Part shown: piece by piece, positions 27,556 to 37,951 of the stretch | Position numbering within the stretch: the stretch's first letter is position 1 | How the letters are laid out: the number at the start of each line of letters is the position of its first letter | DNA from: Asticcacaulis sp. AND118 | GTDB taxonomy: Bacteria; Pseudomonadota; Alphaproteobacteria; Caulobacterales; Caulobacteraceae | DNA length: 64,000 nt | Reading direction: 5' to 3' | NCBI RefSeq assembly: GCF_020535245.1 | Contig: NZ_CP084910.1 | Span: 2,270,501-2,334,500, forward strand | Position numbers and translations under genes: made by a program | Notes under the pieces: model-generated | What the model was told of the DNA's origin: nothing | The model's database searches: none | What the model saw: the letters and a program-made list of their open reading frames with translations, nothing else

Positions 27556-28293
27556 TTGCCCAGATTCGTCCTGCCTACTGTTCTGTCTCTTCTGGTCTTT
27601 ACCGCGCCGACCGCATTTGCAGCGCCGACGGGTAATTTCGTCGCCGACTGGAGCGACGACTGGGCCGAGGCGCTGGAAGGCTGGAAGATCAACGGTCAAC
27701 TGACCGCTGCGACGGATTCGACCAGCAAGGGTATTTCTGAGACCCAGGGCAACGGACAACTGTCCGGCGCGGTGACGGCGACGCGCGGCTGGTTCTACAG
27801 CTCGGCCCGGCTGAAGAACGTCAAGGGTTCGGACGGCAGCGACCATCAGGCGGCCCTGGCGCTCGGCGGTCGCTGGACGGTTGGGCCGCAAATCCACGTC
27901 AACAGCCAGATCATCTACAAGGTCAATACAGGGGCCCACCCCGGCGGCGACAACCGTTTCACCGAATGGCAGACCGAGGCCAGCCGCAAGTTCGGCGCGA
28001 CGACGCTGCAGGCCCTGACCCTCTGGACGCCGGATGCGTCGGGCTCGACCAAAGAAGCCTTCTATTATGAGGTGGGCGTCGAGCACGAACTGTCCGAACG
28101 CTGGAGCGTGTCGGGCGGTATCGGTGAGCGGAAGATCGAGCCGAAGCGTAACTATACGGCCTGGAATGCGGGGGCGACGGTGGCGCTCAATGCGAAGACA
28201 TCGCTGGACCTGCGCTATTACGACACCAACCGGCATGAATATTCCAAGGCCCACGGCGAGCGGTTTGTGGTGGCGTTGCAGAGGAAGTTTTGA
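27556..28293 (+). CDS. TorF/TIGR02001-like small outer-membrane porin
   Basis: 245 residues with a TTG start at 27556; no in-frame ATG or GTG fits better. Signal peptide MPRFVLPTVLSLLVFTAPTA.. with a cut near AFAA. The mature part is a series of amphipathic strands (SGAVTATRGWFYSSARLKNV, WQTEASRKFGATTLQALTLW, ..ERFVVALQRKF) ending in an aromatic Phe, as expected of beta-barrels. Resembles the TorF putative-porin family. Channel specificity unknown. Confidence 0.72.
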   Translation: MPRFVLPTVLSLLVFTAPTAFAAPTGNFVADWSDDWAEALEGWKINGQLTAATDSTSKGISETQGNGQLSGAVTATRGWFYSSARLKNVKGSDGSDHQAALALGGRWTVGPQIHVNSQIIYKVNTGAHPGGDNRFTEWQTEASRKFGATTLQALTLWTPDASGSTKEAFYYEVGVEHELSERWSVSGGIGERKIEPKRNYTAWNAGATVALNAKTSLDLRYYDTNRHEYSKAHGERFVVALQRKF

Positions 28294-28294
28294 C

Positions 28295-28455
28295 TCCCTC
28301 CCCCTGTGCCGCCGGCATGGGGAGTTGGATGCGAGCATAGAGCAGACGGAGGGGGAGGACTCAGACTACGGTGCGCGATGAAAACCGGTTAGCTTCGCCC
28401 CCTCCGTCAGCCCTCCGGGCTGCCACCTCCCCATTTGGTTCGCAACAGGGAGGAG
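28295..28455. repeat. Family B palindromic mosaic
   Basis: CTCCCTCCCCCTGTGCCG..GGGGAG at the left, inner arms GACGGAGGGGGA and CCCCCTCCGTCA, and CAACAGGGAGGAG at the right. Between the convergent porin gene and murD. Confidence 0.75.
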
Positions 28456-28457
28456 AA

Positions 28458-29867
28458 TCAACCCGCCGACGCCAGACTGCGCTGGATATCCGCCACGGCT
28501 TCCTTGAACGCATCGCCGCGCGCTTCGAAATCCGTGAACTGGTCCTGCGAGGCACAGGCGGGCGACAGCAGCACCACCTCTTCCCTGCCCGACTTTTCCG
28601 CCGCCGCAAAGGCCTGAGCCACGGCGGTGAACAGCAGGCGCGACTGGGTGCAGGGCGCGGCCGTTCCGATGGTCTTTTCGAACAGTTCCGCCGCCTCGCC
28701 GATCAGATAGACGTGCTTCACCCGCGGGAACAGGTCTTTCAGTTCCTCGATGCCGCCGGCCTTGGCGCGGCCCCCGGCGATCCAGAAAAAGCCGTCATAG
28801 CTCGACATGGCCTGACGCGCGGCATCGGCATTGGTGGCCTTGGAATCGTTGACGAAGCGCACGTTCTTGATGCGCCCGATCTCTTGCATCCGGTGGTCGA
28901 GACCGGGGAAGGAGCGGATGCCCGCCACGATCGCCTCGACCGTCAGGCCCAACGCCCGGCAGGCCGAATAGGCGGCGCAGGCGTTTTGCCAGTTGTGGCG
29001 GCCCGTCAGGGTGCGCACGGTCTTCAGGTCGATGATCTGACGCGCGCGGTCGGCGGTGGCGTCATAGATAACCCCGTTCAGCGCATAGACCCCGCGCCCC
29101 AGCGTGCGGCGCGACGAAATGGGGATGAGCTTTACCGGATGGTGCGCGGTCATCTCGGTCACCAGCCCCTGCGAGTCGTCGTCGTCCGTACCGATGACCG
29201 CCGTCTGGGCCTCGGTCTGGTTCATGAAGATGCGCTTCTTGGCCTTCACGTAACCGGCCATGTCGCCATGCCGGTCGAGGTGGTCGGGCGAGAAGTTCAT
29301 CAGCACCGCCACGTCGGGGCGGAAGGTCTGGGTCAGGTCGAGTTGATAGGATGAGGTTTCGATGACGTAGATGGTTCCGGCGTGCATGTCGGGCAGGTCG
29401 AGCACGCCGATGCCGATATTGCCGCCGATATGGGCGTCGCGACCGGAGGCCTTAAGGATATGGCCGATCAGGGCCGTCGTGGTCGACTTGCCGTTGGTGC
29501 CGGTGATGGCGACGGTCCTGGGGCGGTGCTTTTCCGGCAGGGCGTTCAGCGTGCGCGCGAACAGTTCGATATCGCCGATGACCGGCACATTGGCGGCCTG
29601 CGCGGCTTTGACGGTCCAGTGGGGTTCCGGATGGGTCAGCGGCACGCCGGGCGACAGCATCAGGGCGTCGATCTCGGACCAGTCGGCGACCTTGAGGTTC
29701 TCGATGGTGAAGCCTTCTTTCGACGCAGCCAGCATCGACTGCGGCTTGTCGTCCCACAAAAGCGGCTCGGCGCCGCCGGCCTTCAGCGCGCGCGCCGCCG
29801 ACAGGCCGGACCGGCCCAGACCGAAAATGGCGACGCGCTTGCCTTCGAAACCTCTGACGGGGATCAA
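28458..29867 (-). CDS. murD: UDP-MurNAc-L-Ala:D-Glu ligase MurD
   Basis: 469 residues starting at TTG 29867, with GGAG eight bases upstream; the open frame beyond it is repeat DNA. N-terminal Rossmann part FGLGRSGLSAARAL, ATP loop TGTNGKSTTTALIGHI, then GRHNWQNACAAYSACRALG and the C-terminal domain ASQDQFTDFEARGDAF. It adds D-glutamate to the peptidoglycan precursor. Last gene of the mraZ-to-murD block. Confidence 0.94.
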   Translation of the reverse strand: MIPVRGFEGKRVAIFGLGRSGLSAARALKAGGAEPLLWDDKPQSMLAASKEGFTIENLKVADWSEIDALMLSPGVPLTHPEPHWTVKAAQAANVPVIGDIELFARTLNALPEKHRPRTVAITGTNGKSTTTALIGHILKASGRDAHIGGNIGIGVLDLPDMHAGTIYVIETSSYQLDLTQTFRPDVAVLMNFSPDHLDRHGDMAGYVKAKKRIFMNQTEAQTAVIGTDDDDSQGLVTEMTAHHPVKLIPISSRRTLGRGVYALNGVIYDATADRARQIIDLKTVRTLTGRHNWQNACAAYSACRALGLTVEAIVAGIRSFPGLDHRMQEIGRIKNVRFVNDSKATNADAARQAMSSYDGFFWIAGGRAKAGGIEELKDLFPRVKHVYLIGEAAELFEKTIGTAAPCTQSRLLFTAVAQAFAAAEKSGREEVVLLSPACASQDQFTDFEARGDAFKEAVADIQRSLASAG

Positions 29868-29885
29868 ACTCGTTCTCCGTGGCTT

Positions 29886-30036
29886 AAGAGCCCCACCACC
29901 ACATCTCATTTGCTTCACAAACTCGTGCGGTCCCCTCCCCAACACGTTGGGGAGGTATGATGGAGGCTTTCCTTATACCTCCCCGGTTTACTGGGGAGGG
30001 GGACCGCGCCGATTTATCGGCGTGGTGGTGGGTATC
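29886..30036. repeat. Two abutting family A half elements in reversed order
   Basis: 29886-29959 is a right half (GCCCCACCACCACATCTC.., CTCCCCAACACGTTGGGGAG, GTATGA). 29972-30036 is a left half (TTATACCTCCCC.., GGGGGACCGCGCC, CGTGGTGGTGGG). The halves meet back to front, unlike other copies. Between murD and mraY. Confidence 0.7.
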
Positions 30037-30041
30037 TTGTT

Positions 30042-31151
30042 TTAACGCAACTTCAACGTGGCCAGGCCGACCATGGCCAGTATGCCCGCCACGATCCAGA
30101 AGCGGATCACAACGGTCGATTCCGCCCAGCCCAGCTTCTCGAAATGGTGGTGGATCGGCGCCATCAGGAAGACCCGCTTGCCGGTCAGCTTGAAATAACC
30201 GATCTGGATCATCACCGACAGGGCCTCGACCACGAACAGGCCGCCCACAATGGCCAGCACGATCTCGTGCTTGATGGCCACGGCGGTCATACCCAGACCG
30301 CCACCCAGCGCCAGCGAGCCCGTGTCGCCCATGAATATCTTGGCCGGGGGGGCGTTATACCACAAAAAGCCCATGCCGCCGCCGATAACCGCCGCGAGGA
30401 AGACCGCCACCTCGCCCGAACCCGGCACGAAGTGGACATTGAGGTAGTTGGCGAAGACGTAGTTGCCGACGGCGTAGGAGATGATGCCGAAGGTGCCCGC
30501 GGCGATCATCACCGGCACGATGGCCAGCCCATCCAGACCGTCGGTCAGGTTGACGGCGTTCGACGCGCCCACAATGACCACGGCGGCAAAGACGATGTAG
30601 AAATAGCCGAGATTGAACAGCACGTTTTTGAAGATCGGCACGGCCAGAGACGTCGACAGGCCCGAAGAGGTCGGCGACTGCGGCCCCAGAAACACCAGCA
30701 GCGCCGCCGCGACCCCCGCCACGATGAACTGCGCGATCAGCTTCTGCGAGCCCGACAGACCGGCCGAGGACTGCTTGGTCACCTTGGCGTAGTCGTCGAT
30801 GAAGCCGAGAAAGCCATAGATCATGGTGACGCCCAGCACCACCCAGACGGTCAGGCTGCGCAGGTCGGCCCACAGCAGCGTGGCGACCAGTATCCCCGCC
30901 AGGATCATCAGCCCGCCCATGGTCGGCGTGCCCTTCTTGGTCAACAGGTGCGACTGCGGGCCATCCTCGCGGATCGGCTGGCCCTTGCCCTGACGGGCGC
31001 GCATCCAGCGGATGAAGCGCGAGCCCATGGCCACGGCCACCAGATAGGAGGTGATGATGGCCAGTCCGACGCGGACGGTCTGATATTTCAGGAGGTTGAG
31101 CAGCGGCCAGTGGTCCAGCGCCGCGAAATGCTCATACAGGAAGTAAAACAT
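30042..31151 (-). CDS. mraY: Phospho-MurNAc-pentapeptide translocase MraY
   Basis: 369 residues, ten membrane segments. Diagnostic loops: [69 protein letters not shown] and [20 protein letters not shown]. It transfers phospho-MurNAc-pentapeptide to undecaprenyl phosphate, giving lipid I. Six bases after murF. Confidence 0.97.
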   Translation of the reverse strand: MFYFLYEHFAALDHWPLLNLLKYQTVRVGLAIITSYLVAVAMGSRFIRWMRARQGKGQPIREDGPQSHLLTKKGTPTMGGLMILAGILVATLLWADLRSLTVWVVLGVTMIYGFLGFIDDYAKVTKQSSAGLSGSQKLIAQFIVAGVAAALLVFLGPQSPTSSGLSTSLAVPIFKNVLFNLGYFYIVFAAVVIVGASNAVNLTDGLDGLAIVPVMIAAGTFGIISYAVGNYVFANYLNVHFVPGSGEVAVFLAAVIGGGMGFLWYNAPPAKIFMGDTGSLALGGGLGMTAVAIKHEIVLAIVGGLFVVEALSVMIQIGYFKLTGKRVFLMAPIHHHFEKLGWAESTVVIRFWIVAGILAMVGLATLKLR

Positions 31152-31157
31152 GCACTT

Positions 31158-32549
31158 TTATCCTAGAAAGCTCTTGGCGATCAGGCCTGCCTTCGATCCG
31201 TTGGAGCCCTTTATCATAACAATGTCGTTCGGGCGCAAGGCCGATTTCAGCGCTTCCACCAGTTCCGTCGCCGTCGCCGCGTAAGCCCCGCGCTGTGCCT
31301 CGGGCAGGACGTCCCACAGGGCCTTCATCAGCGGCCCGGCGACAAACACCCGATCGATGCCCGCCGCCGCTATGGCCGGAACCAGACCGGCGTGGCGCTC
31401 GGCCTCGTCGGGGCCCAGTTCCAGCATGTCGGTCATCACCGCGATGCGGCGGCCACCCGCCGGCACCTGACGCCCGGCCAGTCCGTTCAGCGTGGCGACC
31501 ATCGAGATCGGGTTGGCGTTATAGCTTTCGTCGATCAGCGTTACATGCCCGCCTTCGACCGCGATGCGGTGCTCGGCCCCGCGCCCGTCCAGCGCCGCGA
31601 AATCCGACAGGGCGGCCAGCGTGGTCTGCGTATCCACCTTCAACGCCTCGGTCATCAGCAGCACCGACAGGGCGTTGAGCGCCTGATGCTTGCCCGTATG
31701 GGCCAGCGTAAAGGCAATGTCCTTGCCGTGCAGGGTGGCGGTGACCTGCGCCTTGCCGCCCACCACCTCGTGGCTGATCAGGCGGGCGTCGGCGCCCTCG
31801 CCTTCGCCGAAGCTCTGCACTCTGGCGCCGGTTTCCACCGCACGGTCCTTCAGTTCGGCAAACCAGCCATTATCGGCATTGAGAATAGCCAGACCGCCGT
31901 ATTTCAGGCCGTCGAAAATCTCGGCCTTTGCCTTCATCACCCCTTCTTCGCCGTCAGGGAAGTTCTCGGTGTGGACCGCGCCGACCGTGGTGATGATCAC
32001 CGCATCGGGCTCGACCAGTTCGGACAGGGGCGTGATCTCGTCGGCGTGGTTCATGCCGATCTCGAACACGGCGCGCTCGGTGTCGGCGGGCATCCGCGCC
32101 AGGGTCAGCGGCACGCCGATATGGTTGTTGAAGCTTTTGACCGCGGAATGGGCGCGCCCGGCGCGGGTCAGGGCCGCCATGACCATCTGCGTCACCGAGG
32201 TCTTGCCCACCGAACCCGTCACCGCGCCTCTGAGGGCCGGCGCGCGGTCGCGGGCATAGGCCCCCAGCTTTTCCAGCGCCTTCAAGACATCCGGCACCAT
32301 CAGACACGGCCCGCCCTCTATCGGCTTGCGCGTAATGGCGCAGACCGCCCCCTGCGCAAAGGCCTGGGCCACGAAGTCGTGGCCGTCGCGTATGCCGGAC
32401 AGGGCCAGGAAGATGTCGCCGGGCTGCACCTGACGGCTGTCGAAGGTGATACCGGTGGCGCGGATATCGCCTGCGTCGGCGCTCAGGCCCGCAAAGGTGC
32501 CGCCTGTGGCGGTGAGCAGTTCGGTTCCGGTCCAGAGAGGTGTGGTCAT
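31158..32549 (-). CDS. murF: UDP-MurNAc-tripeptide:D-Ala-D-Ala ligase MurF
   Basis: 463 residues from ATG 32549; open frame upstream is family C repeat. Mur ligase order: N-terminal domain, ATP loop TGSVGKTSVTQMV, EIGMNHADEI, and the C-terminal domain beginning GHVTLIDESYNANPISM. It adds D-Ala-D-Ala to the UDP-tripeptide. Followed directly by mraY. Confidence 0.95.
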   Translation of the reverse strand: MTTPLWTGTELLTATGGTFAGLSADAGDIRATGITFDSRQVQPGDIFLALSGIRDGHDFVAQAFAQGAVCAITRKPIEGGPCLMVPDVLKALEKLGAYARDRAPALRGAVTGSVGKTSVTQMVMAALTRAGRAHSAVKSFNNHIGVPLTLARMPADTERAVFEIGMNHADEITPLSELVEPDAVIITTVGAVHTENFPDGEEGVMKAKAEIFDGLKYGGLAILNADNGWFAELKDRAVETGARVQSFGEGEGADARLISHEVVGGKAQVTATLHGKDIAFTLAHTGKHQALNALSVLLMTEALKVDTQTTLAALSDFAALDGRGAEHRIAVEGGHVTLIDESYNANPISMVATLNGLAGRQVPAGGRRIAVMTDMLELGPDEAERHAGLVPAIAAAGIDRVFVAGPLMKALWDVLPEAQRGAYAATATELVEALKSALRPNDIVMIKGSNGSKAGLIAKSFLG

Positions 32550-32559
32550 TGTAACTCCA

Positions 32560-32682
32560 AGTCCCCCTCTCCCTTGAGGGAGAGGGCCGGGGTGAGGGGG
32601 AGTCCGGGGCACTGCCGGCCCCCTCACCCGGCCCATAGACGAACGTCTCTGGACCACCCTCTCCCTCAAGAGAGAGGGGTTG
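32560..32682. repeat. Family C palindromic mosaic
   Basis: CCCCCTCTCCCTTGAGGGAG hairpin, GGGGTGAGGGGGA against CCCCCTCACCC, and the closing hairpin CCCTCTCCCTC..GAGAGAGGGG. Fills the murE-murF gap exactly. Confidence 0.85.
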
Positions 32683-34146
32683 TTATGCGTTCAAGGCTTC
32701 GAGCACTACACCGGCGTCGTCGAAAGGCAAGACCTTTCCGGCGACGATCTGACCCTGTTCGTGCCCCTTGCCCGCCACGACCAGCACATCGCCGCTTTTC
32801 AGCGAGGCGACGGCGTCGAAAATGGCCTGACGGCGGTCGCCGATCTCAAGGACGTTGGACGACTGCGTTCCGGCCAGACCGGCCATGATCTGGGCGCGGA
32901 TGGCGGCCGGTTCCTCGGAACGCGGATTGTCGTCGGTGACGATGACGCGGTCGGCGAGACGCTCGGCAATGCCGCCCATCAGCGGGCGCTTGCCCCGGTC
33001 GCGATCGCCGCCGCAGCCGAAGACGCAGACCAGACGGCCCTGCGTATGCGGGCGCAGCGCCTTAAGCACGGTCTCAAGCCCGTCCGGCGTATGGGCGTAG
33101 TCGACATAGACCTCCGCCCCGTTGCCGGTAGACCCGACGCGCTCCAGACGCCCGCGCGCGCCGTTGAGGTGCGACAGGGCCTCCAGCACGGGCTCGATCT
33201 TCTGCCCGGCGGCCAGGCACAGGCCCGCGGCGACCAGCGCGTTCGACGCCTGAAACAGCCCGGCCAGCCTGAGCTTGACCTCGAACTTGCGGCCCTGATG
33301 CTCAAGATAGAGGATCTGCCCGTCCACCGTCAGGTCGCGGTGCGTCAGGCTGAGGTGCTGCCCGCGCTCGCCGACGCTGATCAGCGAAGCCCCGGCGGTG
33401 ATGGCCGAGGCGGCGAAGGCGTTATAGGCGTCGGAATCGGCATTGAGGACCGCCGTGCGGCCGCGCGGCAGCAACTGCTCGAACAGCCGCAGCTTGGCGG
33501 CGCGGTAGGCCTCCATGGTCGCGTGATAGTCGAGATGGTCCTGCGTCAGATTGGTGAAACCCGCCGCCGACAGGGTCACCCCGTCGAGGCGGCGCTGATC
33601 GATGCCGTGCGAGGAGGCTTCGATGGCCAGGTGCGTCACGCCCTGTTGCGCCAGCGCGGCCAGATGCTCGGCGATGTCGGCGGCGTCCGGCGTTGTCAGG
33701 CCCGGCGGGGTGACGGCGTGTTCGGCGGCGCCGTTCTGGGTGACGATGCCCAGCGTGCCGACACTGGCCGAATGATAGCCCATATGGGCGAACATCTGAC
33801 GGCAGAAGGTCGCGACCGAGGTCTTGCCATTGGTGCCGGTGACGGCGACGCAGGTCTTGGGCTGCGCGCCGTAAAAGGCCTTGGCGGCCAGCGCGTAGGC
33901 GCGGCGCACATCATAGGCAGTCAGGATGTTGGAGCCGTCGAGCGCGGTGTCTTCGGGAGCCAGAACGGCCACCGCGCCCTGCGACAAGGCCTGGGGAATG
34001 AATTCGCGGCCATCGCGCGCCGAACCCGGCAGGGCGCAGAACAGCGTGCCCTTGCCCACCTTGCGGCTGTCGGCGGTCACGCCGGTCACGACCGGATCGA
34101 CGTCCAGATCGCGCCTCAATATGTCCGACAGGCGAACGCCGCTCAT
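32683..34146 (-). CDS. murE: UDP-MurNAc-L-Ala-D-Glu:meso-DAP ligase MurE
   Basis: 487 residues. ATP loop TGTNGKTSVATFCRQM, HGIDQRRLDGV, DYAHTPDGLETVLKAL and the meso-diaminopimelate-recognising DNPRSEEP motif, which indicates DAP rather than lysine in the peptide. Catalyses the third amino-acid addition. Between ftsI and murF on the minus strand. Confidence 0.96.
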   Translation of the reverse strand: MSGVRLSDILRRDLDVDPVVTGVTADSRKVGKGTLFCALPGSARDGREFIPQALSQGAVAVLAPEDTALDGSNILTAYDVRRAYALAAKAFYGAQPKTCVAVTGTNGKTSVATFCRQMFAHMGYHSASVGTLGIVTQNGAAEHAVTPPGLTTPDAADIAEHLAALAQQGVTHLAIEASSHGIDQRRLDGVTLSAAGFTNLTQDHLDYHATMEAYRAAKLRLFEQLLPRGRTAVLNADSDAYNAFAASAITAGASLISVGERGQHLSLTHRDLTVDGQILYLEHQGRKFEVKLRLAGLFQASNALVAAGLCLAAGQKIEPVLEALSHLNGARGRLERVGSTGNGAEVYVDYAHTPDGLETVLKALRPHTQGRLVCVFGCGGDRDRGKRPLMGGIAERLADRVIVTDDNPRSEEPAAIRAQIMAGLAGTQSSNVLEIGDRRQAIFDAVASLKSGDVLVVAGKGHEQGQIVAGKVLPFDDAGVVLEALNA

Positions 34147-34182
34147 TGTTCAGTTCCCTTTTTCATACGCGTACTCATCACC

Positions 34183-35979
34183 CTAATGCCCGCCCGCCAC
34201 CGGCGCGGCTTCGGTCACCGCGACGCCGCCGGTCTGCTCTTCCTTCATGACCTGTGCCTTAACCCACTCCGAGTCGGCGAACTTGTCATCCTTTCGCGCC
34301 ACATTCAGGAAGGGCGCGATGCGATCGATCACGCGACCGGCCACGGGTGCGGCCACCCAGCCGCCGGTGCGCAGGCCGAACGTGTCCTTGTTGCCGGTCG
34401 GCTCATCGACCATGATCATCACCATGTAGCGGTCGTCCTCGACATTGCCGTCCGTCGGGAAGACGGCGACGAAGGAGGACAAAAGCTTCGAGCGGTCATA
34501 GCGCCCGCCGATGACCTTTTCCGCTGAGCCGGTCTTGCCGCCGACGCGCAGGCCCGGAACATTGGCCTTGCCGCCCGTGCCTTTCAGCACGTTGACGCGC
34601 ATCAGGTCGAGCATCTGGCGCGAGGTATTGGCCGAAAAGACGCGCTCGCCCTTCAAAGGCTGGGCCGGGTCGTACTTGCGCAGGGTCAGGGGCCGCAGCC
34701 AGCCGCCGTTCATCGTCGCCGACGCCGCCTGAGCATAGGACAGGGGCGAGATCGACATGCCGTGCCCGAAGGAGGACGAGGCCAGCGAGTCCTTCGACCA
34801 CTTCTTCGGCAGCAGCGGCGAGGCGGTTTCGGCCAGCTCGATATCGGCAGCGCGGAACAGGCCCAGCGCGTTGTAGAACTTGGTCATCGTGTCGACGCCG
34901 ACGCTTTCCGCCATCAGGGTCGTGCCGATATTGGACGAGACGAGGAACACGTCCTCAAGCGTCATAATGCGGTTTTCGGCGTGGTAGTCCGAAATCTTGC
35001 GCTTGCCCAACTGGTATGGCGTGCGCGCATCATAGGTGGTGTTAAGCGACGCCGTGCCCGATTCCAGACCGATGGCCACCGACAGCACCTTGAACACCGA
35101 ACCCACCTCGAACACCGAATTGGTGACGCGGTTCAGCTTGCTGTTGTCAGGGAAGCGCCCGGCCTGATTGGGGTCGAATTCCGGCCAGCTCGACATGGCG
35201 ATGACCTCGCCCGTGCGCACATTGGTGACGAGGCCGATGGCGCCCTTGGCGTTCTGAGCGATAGCGACATCGCGGATCTCGTTTTCCAGCGCGCCCTGCA
35301 CCCGCAGGTCCATGGCCAGCGGGAAGGGATCGTTCGAGCGGGCGATCTGGTCCTGGAAGGCGCGTTCGGCCCCGGCGAGGCCCTTGCCGGCCTTTTCGGT
35401 CATACCGATATAGAAGGCGCCGGCCGTGCCCAGCGGGTAGCCACGCATCCGGCGCGGCTCGAAGCCGACGCCCGGCAGGCCGTAGCCGAGGATGCGCGCC
35501 TTGTCCGAGGCCGACAGCCACGGCATGACCATCATGCGCTTTTCGCCGCCCAACGCCGAATCGAGCTGATCGCGCGGAATTTCCGGCAGGAGTTGCGTCA
35601 GGGCGCGGCGCACCAGCGGACGGTCCGCCGCCATGATGTCCGCCGGATCGAGGAACAGGTCGTAGTTGAAGATGTCGGTGGCCAGAAGCGCACCGTTGCG
35701 GTCGACAATGTCGGCGCGGGCGTCGGCGGGCAGGCTGTAGTCGACGCCGCCGTGACCACCGGCAATGGCCGATTTGATGGCGAAGCCCGACAGCACGACA
35801 TAGATGACGCCCATCGCCACGAGGATGAAGAAGATGCGCATGCGGGCGCTGGCCAGCCGGTCGGACGACACGGCATTGGCGCGCTCAAAGGCGTGTTCGA
35901 CCTTCCACATGCGGTCGGCCACCCACTGGAAGCCGGAGGCGGTCGAATCGATGAACGACAGTCGGTGTCCGTACCTCAT
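34183..35979 (-). CDS. ftsI: Division transpeptidase FtsI/PBP3
   Basis: 598 residues. Short cytoplasmic head, one TM (about 48-70), dimerisation domain, then the transpeptidase with SxxK (FEVGSVFKVL), SxN (LVSSNIGTT) and KTG (VGGKTGSAEKV). It cross-links septal peptidoglycan together with FtsW. Overlaps ftsL by 4 bases. Ends with a Val/Ala-rich tail. Confidence 0.95.
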   Translation of the reverse strand: MRYGHRLSFIDSTASGFQWVADRMWKVEHAFERANAVSSDRLASARMRIFFILVAMGVIYVVLSGFAIKSAIAGGHGGVDYSLPADARADIVDRNGALLATDIFNYDLFLDPADIMAADRPLVRRALTQLLPEIPRDQLDSALGGEKRMMVMPWLSASDKARILGYGLPGVGFEPRRMRGYPLGTAGAFYIGMTEKAGKGLAGAERAFQDQIARSNDPFPLAMDLRVQGALENEIRDVAIAQNAKGAIGLVTNVRTGEVIAMSSWPEFDPNQAGRFPDNSKLNRVTNSVFEVGSVFKVLSVAIGLESGTASLNTTYDARTPYQLGKRKISDYHAENRIMTLEDVFLVSSNIGTTLMAESVGVDTMTKFYNALGLFRAADIELAETASPLLPKKWSKDSLASSSFGHGMSISPLSYAQAASATMNGGWLRPLTLRKYDPAQPLKGERVFSANTSRQMLDLMRVNVLKGTGGKANVPGLRVGGKTGSAEKVIGGRYDRSKLLSSFVAVFPTDGNVEDDRYMVMIMVDEPTGNKDTFGLRTGGWVAAPVAGRVIDRIAPFLNVARKDDKFADSEWVKAQVMKEEQTGGVAVTEAAPVAGGH

Positions 35980-36422
35980 CGCGCGGCCTCCGCTGTCGTA
36001 GCCGTGGCCGCCGCCGTCGCGGCTTCGGCGATCGGCGCGGTGGCCTCTTCGGCGATGGCCGGGGCGGCGGTCGCGGGCGCGTGCACTTCCGGACGGGCGA
36101 CCGAGCGCGAAATTTCCACCAGATTGTCGAGCCCCGCCTCACGCTTGGGCGACAAAGGCTGCATCCCCAGATACTGCCGGGCCAGCGCCTCGATCCGCGC
36201 CGGCTGCTCCAGATTGGCCACCTTGACCTTGAGATCCTTGATCGCGGCCTGCTCCTGCGCGATTTGGGCGTTAAGCGCGTTGAGGCGCGCCACCTCCTGC
36301 CCTTCCCTGACCTTGGACAGACAGACCCAGAAGATCATGATCAGGGCCAGCACGAGGCCGATGGCTTCGATCAGGCGGACGCCGCGGATACGGCGGTCGA
36401 ACAGACGCATCAGGGCTTTCAT
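35976..36422 (-). CDS. ftsL: Cell-division protein FtsL
   Basis: 148 residues. One TM (about 17-37, [20 protein letters not shown]), then a coiled coil ([20 protein letters not shown]..) and the conserved [16 protein letters not shown] long Ala/Thr/Glu-rich tail (about 105-148) is an extension beyond the common form. Bitopic periplasmic partner of FtsB/FtsQ. Its 4-base overlaps with rsmH and ftsI indicate one operon. Confidence 0.88.
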   Translation of the reverse strand: MKALMRLFDRRIRGVRLIEAIGLVLALIMIFWVCLSKVREGQEVARLNALNAQIAQEQAAIKDLKVKVANLEQPARIEALARQYLGMQPLSPKREAGLDNLVEISRSVARPEVHAPATAAPAIAEEATAPIAEAATAAATATTAEAAR

Positions 36423-37414
36423 CTGACGGCTCTCCGGGAAGGGGACGCTTTACTGGGAGCCGAAAACGGCGGGTGAACGGTGCGGTGCGCCGCGCGCAGC
36501 TTGGCCGAACGGGCGCGCGGATTGACGCTCAGTTCGGCTTCGGACGGGGCGACAGCCCTGGCCTTGTCGAGGCGATAGGTCGGCGCGGGGCCGGACTGCA
36601 TCTGCGGCGCGTGGCGCGATCCCGACGGCGTGCGCCCGGCGCGCTCGGCCAGGAAGGACTTGACCATACGGTCTTCGAGCGAATGGAAGGTGACGACCGC
36701 CAGCACGCCCTCGGGCTTCAACAGACGCTCGGACATTTCCAGCGCGGCTTCCAGTTCGCCCAGTTCGTCGTTCACGGCGATGCGCAGGGCCTGAAAGGTC
36801 TTGGTGGCCGGATGCACCTTGTCGCCACGACGGCCGCCCACGGCCTTTTCGACCACAGCGGCGAGGTCGAGCGTCCGCGCGAAGGGCTCTTCCTTGCGGC
36901 GCTTGACGATAGCGGCGGCGATGGCGCGCGATCTGTGCTCCTCGCCGTAAAGCCAGATAATATGGGCGATGTCGACCTCGGCCCAGTCATTGACGATGTC
37001 GGCAGCGCTCAGGCCGTCCACCGCCATCCGCATGTCCAGCGGCCCGTCGCGCATGAAGGAGAAGCCGCGATCCGCCTCATCGAGTTGCATGGAGGAGACG
37101 CCGATATCCAGCACGATAGCATCGACCTGATCGACCCCAAGTTCGGCCAGCCCCTCGACCATCTCAGAGAAGGGCCGATTGACGAAGCGGAAGCGGTCGG
37201 GGAAGTCGCCGCGCACGCCGTCCACGAACGGCAGGACGCGGGCGTCGCGATCGAAGGCGATGACCTCGGCCCCGCGCTCCAGGAAGGCGCGCGTATAGCC
37301 GCCGGCGCCGAAGGTGCCGTCGACCACCACGCGGCCGGCCTCGGGCGCGACGGCGGCGACGACTTCGTTCAGCAGGACGGAGATGTGCGGGGCTTCGCTC
37401 CCAAATTCGCTCAT
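36419..37414 (-). CDS. rsmH: 16S rRNA m4C1402 methyltransferase RsmH (MraW)
   Basis: 331 residues from ATG 37414, overlapping mraZ by 4 bases. [37 protein letters not shown] (SAM loop), [20 protein letters not shown] and the C-terminal [11 protein letters not shown] are family landmarks. N4-methylates C1402 of 16S rRNA. Confidence 0.95.
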   Translation of the reverse strand: MSEFGSEAPHISVLLNEVVAAVAPEAGRVVVDGTFGAGGYTRAFLERGAEVIAFDRDARVLPFVDGVRGDFPDRFRFVNRPFSEMVEGLAELGVDQVDAIVLDIGVSSMQLDEADRGFSFMRDGPLDMRMAVDGLSAADIVNDWAEVDIAHIIWLYGEEHRSRAIAAAIVKRRKEEPFARTLDLAAVVEKAVGGRRGDKVHPATKTFQALRIAVNDELGELEAALEMSERLLKPEGVLAVVTFHSLEDRMVKSFLAERAGRTPSGSRHAPQMQSGPAPTYRLDKARAVAPSEAELSVNPRARSAKLRAAHRTVHPPFSAPSKASPSRRAVR

Positions 37415-37863
37415 AGGCCCAGCTCCGTCAGCACGCCGGACAGTTCGGCCTCCTGCGTCGCCAGATGGGCGGCGTAGGCGTCGGGGTTCCAGATCTGGAA
37501 ACGGTCGTAAAGCCCGACCAGCAGCACGGCGTCCTTCAGCCCGAACTGCTCGCACAGGCCGTCCGGCAGGGTCATCCGACCGGCGGAATCGAAATTCAGG
37601 CGCGCCATGTCGCCGAAGATGCGCGCTTCGAGGATGCGGCGCGGGGCGGAACCGAAGGGCTGCGCATCGACGATCTTTTTGTAATGGGAGAAGAACTGCG
37701 CGCCGCCGCACTCGACACAACCCAGGGATTTAAGTGCGAAGGCATAGAGGCCGTCAAAGCCATCGAGCCCCTCGAACGACACCAGCGCAGCCGCACGGAA
37801 GTCCTGCGGGACCAGCAGTCTCCGCTTCGCATCCAGTTGCTTCTCGTGCGTCGAGAGAAACAC
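37411..37863 (-). CDS. mraZ: Transcriptional regulator MraZ
   Basis: 150 residues, two AbrB-like MraZ repeats: [20 protein letters not shown] and a second with [20 protein letters not shown]. The protein represses its own division/wall operon by binding upstream TGGGN repeats (family knowledge). First gene of the dcw block. A candidate operator lies about 90-110 bases upstream. Confidence 0.92.
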   Translation of the reverse strand: MFLSTHEKQLDAKRRLLVPQDFRAAALVSFEGLDGFDGLYAFALKSLGCVECGGAQFFSHYKKIVDAQPFGSAPRRILEARIFGDMARLNFDSAGRMTLPDGLCEQFGLKDAVLLVGLYDRFQIWNPDAYAAHLATQEAELSGVLTELGL

Positions 37864-37951
37864 CCCTGCGCGCCCGGGCCGATGCCCGCTCCCTCTAATC
37901 CGTGGTCAATGCCGAAATCCGACGCAAAGCCAGCCGTCGCCGAATGACATT

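Noticed and set aside
29868-29945. N-terminal extension of MurD to an upstream start
   Set aside because: The extra residues come from a family A repeat; TTG 29867 has a proper ribosome site.
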